From: Lachnospiraceae bacterium | GTDB lineage: Bacteria > Bacillota > Clostridia > Lachnospirales > Lachnospiraceae | DNA: 5,005 bases | Reading direction: 5' to 3' | Assembly: GCA_024697505.1 (NCBI GenBank) | Contig: JAILFQ010000240.1 | Span: 1-5,005 of the forward strand | Shown here: positions 1 to 5,005 of the stretch, one piece after another | Numbering within the stretch: position 1 is the first letter of the stretch | Layout: every line of letters begins with the position of its first letter | The notes under the pieces: generated by a model | Told to the model about the DNA's origin: nothing | Database searches by the model: none | What the model saw: only the letters and a program-made list of their open reading frames with translations | Made by a program: the position numbers and the translations under genes

Positions 1-15
1 CTCACCCTTGTTAAC

Positions 16-45
16 ATTATATCAACATTTATTGTAAATATTCAA
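16..45 (-). promoter_or_regulatory. Candidate sigma-70/SigA promoter for a gene beyond the left edge
   Basis: On the minus strand TTGAAT (40-45) and a consensus TATAAT (16-21) are separated by 18 nt, just past the operon terminator and pointing left out of the window. An AAGGGTGAG near the edge could be part of a ribosome binding site. The stretch is very AT-rich, so chance matches are easy; the position after a terminator is the main support. No gene is visible in these 50 bases. Confidence 0.4.
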
Positions 46-51
46 TAGCTG

Positions 52-85
52 AAAAAGAAGCCGGACAGTTTATTCTGTTCGGCTT
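52..85 (-). terminator. Rho-independent terminator of the aromatic operon
   Basis: In the minus-strand transcript an 11-bp stem (AAGCCGAACAG paired with CTGTCCGGCTT, one A-C mismatch, 6-nt loop) is followed by C and then five T. It starts 6 nt after the DAHP synthase stop. On the plus strand the same stem has a G-U pair in place of the mismatch but is followed by an A-rich run, not T, so it should act mainly on the minus strand. Confidence 0.85.
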
Positions 86-91
86 AAAAAT

Positions 92-1120
92 TTATAATAA
101 TTCGGCTATATCATAGATCAATCTTTCTGTCTTATCCCATCCGAGGCATGGATCGGTTATTGACTTTCCGTAAACGCCCTCTCCGATTTTTTGAGCTCCG
201 TCTTCTATATAGCTCTCTACCATAAATCCCTTTAAGATTGCTCTGATCCTGTCGTTTTCTCTTGCGGAATTAAGCACTTCTTTTATTATTCTTGGCTGTT
301 CAAGAGGTTTTTTGTTGGAATTGGAATGGTTTGTATCCACTACAACACCCGGATTTTTAAGTTCCATCTTATCATACATATCACAGAGTCTTGTAAGATC
401 TTCATAATGATAGTTAGGGAGATTTTCACCATGTTTATTGGTATAGCCTCTTAATATCGCATGGGCATACTCATTTCCCTTTGAGTGCACTTCCCATCCT
501 CTGAAAATAAAGGTATGAGGATGCTGTGCCGCAAGAATAGCATTCAGCATTACAGAGAAGTCTCCGCTTGTAGGATTCTTCATTCCAACAGCAGACTCCA
601 CACCGCTTGCAGTAAGTCTGTGCTGCTGGTTTTCTACCGAACGGGCACCTACAGCGGTATAGCAGAGAAGGTCGTCCAAATATCTTCCGTTTTCCGGATA
701 AAGCATTTCATCCGCACATCCAAAGCCGGATTCTTCGACCGCACGCATATGAAGCCTTCTGGTCGCTATGATCCCGTTAAAAATGTCCGACTTTTCTTCC
801 GGATTTGGCTGGTGTAAAAGTCCCTTATATCCGGCTCCTGTGGTACGCGGTTTATTTGTATATATACGAGGGCAGATAAGTATTTTGTCTTTTACCTTTT
901 CCTGAACGGGAACAAGTCTTAAAATGTAATCCATAACCGCATCTTCTCTGTCTGCGGAACAAGGACCTATAATAAGAATGATCCTGTTGTCTTTGCCACC
1001 GAAAATATCATTGATCTCTTTTCTTCTTTTTTCAACGGTTTCCTTTACCTTTTCGGATACAGGAAACTGTTCCTTAAGTTCCTTTGGGATAGTAAGTTTT
1101 TTTTCAAATTCCATATTCAT
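92..1120 (-). CDS. aroF: 3-Deoxy-7-phosphoheptulonate (DAHP) synthase, AroFGH type
   Basis: A 342-residue enzyme condensing phosphoenolpyruvate with erythrose-4-phosphate, the entry step of the shikimate pathway. Motifs, in order: IIGPCSA at 50-56, PRIYTNKPRTT at 84-94 with a following KGL, GARSVENQQHR at 158-168, GMKNPTSG at 179-186, VDTNHSNSNK at 261-270, GFMVES at 298-303, and YGKSITDPCLGWD at 317-329. The four metal ligands of the E. coli AroG type are matched by Cys54, His265, Glu302 and Asp323. Length and motifs place it with the E. coli AroF/AroG/AroH class and not the shorter AroA(Q)/KDOP-like class; which aromatic amino acid inhibits it cannot be told, so the symbol could equally be aroG. 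It begins 10 nt after tyrA and its TAA is 6 nt before the terminator stem, making it the last gene of the operon. A start at TTG 1147 would add nine residues but is less likely. Confidence 0.95.
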   Translation of the reverse strand: MNMEFEKKLTIPKELKEQFPVSEKVKETVEKRRKEINDIFGGKDNRIILIIGPCSADREDAVMDYILRLVPVQEKVKDKILICPRIYTNKPRTTGAGYKGLLHQPNPEEKSDIFNGIIATRRLHMRAVEESGFGCADEMLYPENGRYLDDLLCYTAVGARSVENQQHRLTASGVESAVGMKNPTSGDFSVMLNAILAAQHPHTFIFRGWEVHSKGNEYAHAILRGYTNKHGENLPNYHYEDLTRLCDMYDKMELKNPGVVVDTNHSNSNKKPLEQPRIIKEVLNSARENDRIRAILKGFMVESYIEDGAQKIGEGVYGKSITDPCLGWDKTERLIYDIAELL

Positions 1121-1126
1121 AGCAAT

Positions 1127-1132
1127 CACCTC
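1127..1132 (-). promoter_or_regulatory. Ribosome binding site that sets the DAHP synthase start
   Basis: GAGGTG overlaps the tyrA TGA stop and ends 6 nt before the ATG at 1120 (8 nt from the GAGG core). This supports the ATG over the in-frame TTG at 1147, which would lie inside tyrA without a comparable site. The overlap of site and stop codon suggests reinitiation after tyrA. Confidence 0.8.
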
Positions 1133-1991
1133 ATTGTTCTTTGTCAAATTGAATTCTTCTGTTTGTGGAACGTCTCATCTTTTCCTTAAGCCCTTCCGCA
1201 TCGTCTGTTTCAAGCATGTGTTTCATTTCTTCAAGTTCATTTATGAAAGAGTTCATTTGTCTAAGGAGCGGTTCTTTATTCACAAGAAACAACTCGCTCC
1301 ACATATTTTCGTTGATCCTTGCAATGCGGGTAAGATCTCTGAATGAATCTCCCGTATAGTCTTTAAGATGGGTGTCGTTATTGCAGGTCATTAAAGAAAC
1401 TGCTATGCAATGGGTAAGCTGAGATACAAAAGCGATCATTTCGTCATGCTCCTCAGGAGTTAAAACACTGACCCTGTCAAAGCCCAGGATCTTCCCAAGG
1501 TGTTCGCACCAGACTATTGCCGCGTCTGTGTTTTTCTTCGTAGGTACCACAATGTAATTGGCATTTCTGAAAATCCTGTCATCCGAATTCTTAACGCCGC
1601 AGACCTCCCGCCCGGCCATTGGGTGAGCTGCAATAAATTCCACATCTTCCCTTAAAATGTCTTGTACTTCATAAATGAAAGAACTTTTAACGCCCGTAAC
1701 ATCAGTAATTCTGATGCCGGGCTTGAAAAATCGTTGATTCTCCTTTATCCAATCCGTTATGAGTCCCGGATACAAAGCAATGATTATACAGTCGGCCTTT
1801 TCAAGAAGCTCGCCGTAGTTTTCCGTAAGGCCGTCATCTATTATATTGTTTTCAACGGCATATTTTATCGTTTCCGGGTCTTTGTCAATTGCGGAAATGG
1901 TATATCCCATCCTTTTAAGTGCCTTTGCGTAACTTCCGCCTATAAGTCCAAGTCCCACAATAACAACCCTGCTTTTATTGATCCATTCCAT
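1131..1991 (-). CDS. tyrA: Prephenate dehydrogenase
   Basis: A 286-residue NAD-dependent enzyme that oxidatively decarboxylates prephenate to 4-hydroxyphenylpyruvate, the committed step to tyrosine. The Rossmann fold starts at once: VVIVGLGLIGGS at 9-20, with Asp36 in AIDKDP at the end of strand 2, favouring NAD over NADP. DVTGVKSSF at 97-105, AAHPMAGRE at 121-129 (catalytic-type His123), LTPEEHDEMIAFVSQLTH at 177-194 and SFRDLTRIA at 216-224 (Arg for prephenate binding) follow in family order. It ends in a charged helical tail and has neither the C-terminal ACT domain of the Bacillus enzyme nor the chorismate mutase domain of the E. coli one, so feedback control by tyrosine is not evident. 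ATG 1991 has AGAGG 9 nt upstream and lies inside the distal aroA frame. The nonsense codon in aroA stops ribosomes about 200 nt before this start, which could lower tyrA translation if it is coupled. Confidence 0.96.
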   Translation of the reverse strand: MEWINKSRVVIVGLGLIGGSYAKALKRMGYTISAIDKDPETIKYAVENNIIDDGLTENYGELLEKADCIIIALYPGLITDWIKENQRFFKPGIRITDVTGVKSSFIYEVQDILREDVEFIAAHPMAGREVCGVKNSDDRIFRNANYIVVPTKKNTDAAIVWCEHLGKILGFDRVSVLTPEEHDEMIAFVSQLTHCIAVSLMTCNNDTHLKDYTGDSFRDLTRIARINENMWSELFLVNKEPLLRQMNSFINELEEMKHMLETDDAEGLKEKMRRSTNRRIQFDKEQ

Positions 1992-3195
1992 TCTCTTCTA
2001 CCTCTATTCCGAGAGATTTTATATCTTTAAAATATCCCGGGTAACTTTTTCTTACTGCCTCGGCATCTGTAATCTCGCCTCCCGTTATGGAAAGAAGGCT
2101 TGTAAGTGCCATTACGATCCTGTGATCATTATGTCCGTTAAGAATTTCAACAGGCTTTTTGAGCCCATCACCAAATACTTCTATACTATCTTACTTAAAA
2201 TCTGTTTTCCCGCCAACTTTAAGAAGTTCTTCACACATTACCAGGCCTCTGTTACTTTCCTTAATAGCCAGTCTTTTTGTACCGGTAAAGCCTGCTCCTT
2301 TTCCGGCTGCAGCTAATGCCATAAGCACAGGCCCCAGATCCGGACACGAAGAAATATCAATTTTGGTATAACCACAAGACAATTCTTTAAACAGTTTTTT
2401 ATATATCCTGTCCCCCTGAAGCGAATCCTCCTTTAGTCCAAGGGTAGTAACATTACCGCCAAGTTCGTTAAATATGTCCAGAAATGCAGCATTGGAATAG
2501 TCTCCTTCGACGCTCACCTCACATGGCATATACTTTTGAAAGCCGGGAATTATGTATTCTTCTTCGCTCTTTTTATCTACCCTTACTCCAAATTCTTTAA
2601 GAGCTTCTATGGTAAGGTCTATATAGGCCGCAGATTCCACCGGTGGTATAAGTCTGATCACCGATTCTCCGGAAAGGAGCGGCAATATAAATAGAAGTCC
2701 TGTTATAAACTGGCTGCTTACATTTCCGGGAAGTACAAATTCTCCGCTTTTGACTTTTCCGCAAAGATAGATGCTGCTCTTTTCTTTTTTTAACTCAATT
2801 CCGTTATCTTCACAGATTTTTTCATATAAGGTAAAAGGTCTGTTTCTTAAAGTTTCACTTCCAAAAAAGAAAGATTTTCCGCCATGAAGCATAGCAAGTC
2901 CCATAAAAAATCTCATGGTGCTGCCGCTTTCTCTGCATCTGAATTCGCATCTTTTCCCCGTAAAATCTTTTATACCGCCGTTAACTTCCAAAACTCCATC
3001 TGTTTTTTCTATGTCTACTCCAAGAGCCTTAAGACAATCTATGGTTGCAAGAATATCTTCTGAGAAGTCTATGTTTTTAATTCTGCTTTTCCCGCCGGCA
3101 AGCCCCGCACAAATGAGCATCCTGTGCGCCATGCTTTTCGAAGGCGGCGCGTATATTTCTCCGTTTGCGGTTGATTTTCCGATTTTAACCTTCAT
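1975..3195 (-). pseudogene. aroA: EPSP synthase (3-phosphoshikimate 1-carboxyvinyltransferase), interrupted by an in-frame stop codon
   Basis: EPSP synthase transfers the enolpyruvyl group of phosphoenolpyruvate to shikimate-3-phosphate. The frame from ATG 3195 (GGGAG 5 nt upstream, 11 nt overlap with aroQ) gives 334 residues before a TAA at 2191-2193; the family is usually 400-430. Visible motifs are PPSKSMAHR at 17-25 (Lys20, Ser21, Arg25), RESGSTMRF at 88-96, NVSSQFITGLL at 158-168, the catalytic Asp286 in SCPDLGP and KESNRG at 312-317. After the TAA the same frame continues for 71 codons with the expected C-terminus: GHNDHRIVMA at 354-363 and RKSYPGYFKD at 382-391, ending with TAA at 1975-1977, 17 nt inside tyrA. 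Read through, the total is 406 codons, normal length, with no shift in frame. The 334-residue product would lack the His-Arg and Lys of the C-terminal PEP-binding region, so it is probably inactive. Causes could be a real nonsense mutation, a sequencing error, or suppression. The family call is certain; the functional state is not. Confidence 0.9.
2191..2193 (-). other. Premature in-frame TAA stop within aroA (codon 335)
   Basis: The codon sits between ...VGGKTDFK and DSIEVFGDGLKK..., in the variable stretch between the KESNRG and DHRI motifs. The spacing between those two motifs is within one residue of that in E. coli AroA, so no base has been inserted or lost and one substitution explains it. 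GAA, AAA or CAA are the simplest ancestors; Glu fits the local acidic context. Other genes here also end in TAA (aroQ, DAHP synthase), which argues against a general reassignment of this codon. Confidence 0.92.
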
Positions 3196-3622
3196 TTTTT
3201 CTCCCGATTAAAAAGTCTATTGCTTCCGTATAGCCCGAAATACCATGTCCGGATATCGTTTTAAGGCATGCGGCCCTTATATAACTGGTTTTCCTGAAAG
3301 GTTCCCTCTCATCCACATCCGAGATATGGACTTCCACCATAGGCAAATTTACCGCTTTTGCCGCATCAAGTATTGCAATGCTGGTGTGGGTATAGGCTCC
3401 GGGATTTATAACTATTCCGTCAGCCTTTCCTAAAGAATCCTGAATATAGTCAACCAGATCTCCTTCGTGGTTGCTTTGAAAAAGCTCCACATCAACCCCC
3501 TTTTCATCCGCATAATCCTTTATCATTTGACAAAGGCTTGCGTAGGTGGTTTTTCCGTAAATATCCGGTTCTCTTATTCCAAGCATATTTAAATTTGGAC
3601 CATTGATCACTCTAATGTTCAT
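3185..3622 (-). CDS. aroQ: Type II 3-dehydroquinate dehydratase
   Basis: A 145-residue enzyme, typical length for the small type II dehydroquinases, which remove water from 3-dehydroquinate to give 3-dehydroshikimate and usually form dodecamers. The N-terminus has the family signature: NGPNLNMLGIREP at 7-19, then the lid with Arg17 and catalytic Tyr22 in IYG. NPGAYTHTS at 73-81 and EVHISD at 97-102 (catalytic His99), followed by REPFR at 106-110, complete the active site. Asp102 replaces the Asn common after the HxS motif; similar HISD variants fit the family and I do not read it as inactivating. The ATG at 3622 lies inside the end of aroE-aroK (overlap ATGAACATTAG) with GAGG 7 nt upstream, a layout that implies translational coupling. 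Its product feeds the AroE domain of the preceding gene. The stop is TAA at 3185-3187. Confidence 0.97.
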   Translation of the reverse strand: MNIRVINGPNLNMLGIREPDIYGKTTYASLCQMIKDYADEKGVDVELFQSNHEGDLVDYIQDSLGKADGIVINPGAYTHTSIAILDAAKAVNLPMVEVHISDVDEREPFRKTSYIRAACLKTISGHGISGYTEAIDFLIGRKNEG

Positions 3623-4853
3623 TTCTGTACCTCATTACTCTTTTGGCGGAAACTTCCGGGCCGTCGCACCCGTTTATTTCTTTGTCTGCCGCTTTTTTAT
3701 ATATTGGCATTCTCTCATGATAAAGTTTTTTTAACTTATCCGTATCATTTGAAAGAGGCCTGGACTTTGTCGGATAAATAAACTTAAGAGGTCTTTTTAA
3801 AAGATAAAGTTTGCCGAAAGCTTTCAAAACATCCACATTTTCTTTTCTTAAGATCGCACCGCCTCCGGTGGAAATTATTGCATTACCCGCAAATGATGCC
3901 TCTCTTATAACTTTACTCTCCAGATCTCTGAAATAGGCTTCCCCCTCTTTTTCGAATATCTCCGTTATAGGTCTGCCTTCTCTTTTAACTATTTCTTCGT
4001 CCGTATCTATAAGCTTCATGTTCAGTTTGTTTTCCAGCGTCTTGGCAAGAGTTGTTTTTCCGACTCCGGGCATTCCGATAATAACAATATTTTCATGTTC
4101 ACTCTTAACAACTCTGAATATTTCTCCGGCTTTTTTTTCAGAAACCTTATTTCCCGTAAAGAAAAAGCAGGCCTGCACAGCTTGCAAAACAAGCATCTTA
4201 AGTCCACCGAAAGCCGGTATTCCAAGACTTTGTGCCTGTAACATAAGCTTTGTTCTTGATGGATTAAAAATAACATCAAAAACTGCTTTAAGATTTGTAA
4301 ATGCTTCCAGGTCCACAGGACTGGCGTCTATGTTTGGATACATGCCGACAGGGGTTGTGTTTACGATTATATCCGCATCCTTATGCAGATTTTCAGCCTC
4401 TTCATAAGTAATTGCCCCATTCTTACCGCTTCGGCTTACAGAATAAATGCTTCCTATACCTAAACCCGTAAGTGCCGCTTTTGCAGTTTTACTTGTTCCG
4501 CCGCTTCCGAGAATAAGTGCTTTTTTCCCCGCCACATCTATCTCAGAACCTTCTATTAAAGCTTTAAGGCCGTAATAGTCCGTATTATATCCGTAAAGTA
4601 CTCCGTCCTTATTAACCACAGTATTAACGGCACCTATTTCCCCGGCTTTCTCATCTACAAAATCAAGGTACTTTATTATCTCCTCTTTATATGGAATTGT
4701 TACGTTTATTCCGAGAAAATCTTTTTGCTTTACAAAAGCTTCAAGATCTTCACGATTAATTTCTTTAAGTTCGTACTCGTAAAACCCCATAAGTTCATGT
4801 ATGGTCTTTGAATATGAGTGCCCGAGTTTTTCCCCTATAAGTCCGTACTTCAT
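3612..4853 (-). CDS. aroE-aroK: Fused shikimate dehydrogenase / shikimate kinase
   Basis: A 413-residue cytosolic protein carrying two consecutive pathway steps: NADPH reduction of 3-dehydroshikimate to shikimate, then ATP phosphorylation to shikimate-3-phosphate. Residues 1-250 are AroE: shikimate-binding Ser13 and Ser15 in GHSYS, catalytic Lys56 in NVTIPYK, Asn77 in AVNT, Asp92 in YNTD, nucleotide loop GSGGTSKTA at 116-124, NTTPVGMYP at 165-173 and the late GGLKMLVLQA helix. Residues 255-413 are AroK: Walker A GMPGVGKT at 260-267, Asp283 and Asp285 in DTDEE, Arg309 in FRDLE, STGGG at 328-332, RPL at 365-367 in the lid, and RMPIY at 381-385. The linker of a few residues (about VVKSEHE) contains no stop and no usable internal start; the only nearby Met is inside the P-loop. 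The AroE part is shorter than the usual 270-290 residues but complete in motifs. It starts 4 nt after aroC and overlaps aroQ by 11 nt. All key residues are present, so both activities are expected. Confidence 0.95.
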   Translation of the reverse strand: MKYGLIGEKLGHSYSKTIHELMGFYEYELKEINREDLEAFVKQKDFLGINVTIPYKEEIIKYLDFVDEKAGEIGAVNTVVNKDGVLYGYNTDYYGLKALIEGSEIDVAGKKALILGSGGTSKTAKAALTGLGIGSIYSVSRSGKNGAITYEEAENLHKDADIIVNTTPVGMYPNIDASPVDLEAFTNLKAVFDVIFNPSRTKLMLQAQSLGIPAFGGLKMLVLQAVQACFFFTGNKVSEKKAGEIFRVVKSEHENIVIIGMPGVGKTTLAKTLENKLNMKLIDTDEEIVKREGRPITEIFEKEGEAYFRDLESKVIREASFAGNAIISTGGGAILRKENVDVLKAFGKLYLLKRPLKFIYPTKSRPLSNDTDKLKKLYHERMPIYKKAADKEINGCDGPEVSAKRVMRYRNEH

Positions 4854-4857
4854 ATAA

Positions 4858-5005
4858 TCAGCCTCCGAAATAATCTGTTCCGTACCTTCCGGCCAGCATA
4901 TCATAAACAACCAGAGCGGCCATGGAATCCACAACGACTCTTGCCCTGTGTATAATTGCGGGATCGTGCCTTCCGGTGATCTTAAGTTCTTTGTTTTCAA
5001 GAGTT
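4858..5005 (-). CDS. aroC: Chorismate synthase, C-terminal end (partial, runs off the right edge)
   Basis: The last 48 or so codons of chorismate synthase, which converts 5-enolpyruvylshikimate-3-phosphate (EPSP) to chorismate using reduced FMN, the last shikimate-pathway step. The visible end reads TGRHDPAIIHRARVVVDSMA, close to the conserved C-terminal signature of the family (TGRHDP followed by a hydrophobic helix rich in Ala and Val), then a short tail ending YFGG and a TGA at 4858-4860. The start and most of the protein lie beyond position 5005, so nothing can be said about its active site or promoter. It is the first gene of the block seen here and its last codons contain the ribosome binding site of the following aroE-aroK gene. 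The identification rests on one strong motif in the right frame. Confidence 0.93.
   Translation of the reverse strand, partial: TLENKELKITGRHDPAIIHRARVVVDSMAALVVYDMLAGRYGTDYFGG
4862..4866 (-). promoter_or_regulatory. Ribosome binding site that sets the aroE-aroK start
   Basis: A perfect GGAGG lies within the last two glycine codons of aroC, 8 nt before the ATG at 4853. It decides the start of the fused gene. The same frame stays open up to about position 5000, but that stretch overlaps aroC coding sequence, has no matching site and encodes nothing AroE-like. Confidence 0.85.

Noticed and set aside
312..317. AroA KESNRG in place of the commoner KESDR/KETDR
   Set aside because: Positions given here are protein residues. 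Asn at this site is found in other Firmicute EPSP synthases, such as that of Bacillus, so it is an ordinary variant.
485..817. Plus-strand open frame opposite the DAHP synthase, and similar ones at 978-1346, 1662-2030, 1978-2316, 2915-3211 and 4018-4407
   Set aside because: All lie antisense to clearly conserved genes, have no recognisable domains, and their composition follows from the opposite strand.
1121..1147. TTG start at 1147 for the DAHP synthase
   Set aside because: It would begin inside tyrA; the ATG at 1120 has GAGGTG at proper spacing and keeps the usual family length.
2191..2193. TAA as a reassigned sense codon
   Set aside because: aroQ and the DAHP synthase both end in TAA exactly where the family ends, so TAA works as a stop in this genome.
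3185..3622. Asp102 in the AroQ HISD motif as a sign of inactivation
   Set aside because: The catalytic Tyr22, Arg17, Asn73, His79 and His99 are all present, and this position is not part of the essential chemistry as far as I know.
4022..4279. 85-codon minus-strand open frame inside aroE-aroK
   Set aside because: It is a shifted reading of conserved AroE/AroK codons with no family resemblance and no ribosome binding site; kept only as the +1 exit frame mentioned in the slippage finding.
4854..5000. Upstream extension of the aroE-aroK frame by 49 codons to an ATG near 5000
   Set aside because: It overlaps the 3' end of aroC in another frame, encodes nothing AroE-like, and the ATG at 4853 has a perfect GGAGG 8 nt upstream and gives the normal AroE N-terminus.

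Overview
The window is one minus-strand block of aromatic amino acid biosynthesis genes, read from the right edge towards the left. Transcription order is aroC (only its 3' end is present), a fused aroE-aroK, aroQ, aroA, tyrA and a DAHP synthase gene (aroF/aroG type), followed by a rho-independent terminator. Moderate-to-low GC, ATA- and AGA-rich codon use, strong GGAGG/GAGGTG ribosome binding sites, a short clostridial-style AroE, a type II dehydroquinase and the AroE-AroK fusion all suggest a Firmicute of the class Clostridia, probably Lachnospiraceae-like. This assignment is inferred from protein style, not from a search.

Layout on the minus strand: aroC 3' end 4858-5005; aroE-aroK 3612-4853 (4 nt after aroC); aroQ 3185-3622 (11 nt overlap with aroEK); aroA 1975-3195 (11 nt overlap with aroQ), broken by an in-frame TAA at 2191-2193; tyrA 1131-1991 (17 nt overlap with the intact-length aroA frame); DAHP synthase 92-1120 (10 nt after tyrA); terminator 52-85. 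The last 50 bases hold a weak candidate promoter pointing out of the window. There is no gap over 100 bases and no sign of a plus-strand gene, RNA gene, mobile element or CRISPR array.

Together the genes cover the shikimate pathway from its entry step (DAHP synthase) through dehydroquinate dehydratase, shikimate dehydrogenase, shikimate kinase, EPSP synthase and chorismate synthase, plus prephenate dehydrogenase towards tyrosine. Only dehydroquinate synthase (aroB) is missing; it may lie upstream, outside the window. The tight spacing and overlaps suggest one co-transcribed, translationally coupled operon.

The main anomaly is aroA. The reading frame is family-like throughout, but codon 335 is TAA, and the same frame then continues for 71 well-conserved codons, including the DHRI-type motif needed for PEP binding. 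This looks like a single recent nonsense substitution or a base-call error, not old decay. The second notable point is the AroE-AroK fusion. I see no undescribed biological system here; the window is otherwise ordinary core metabolism.
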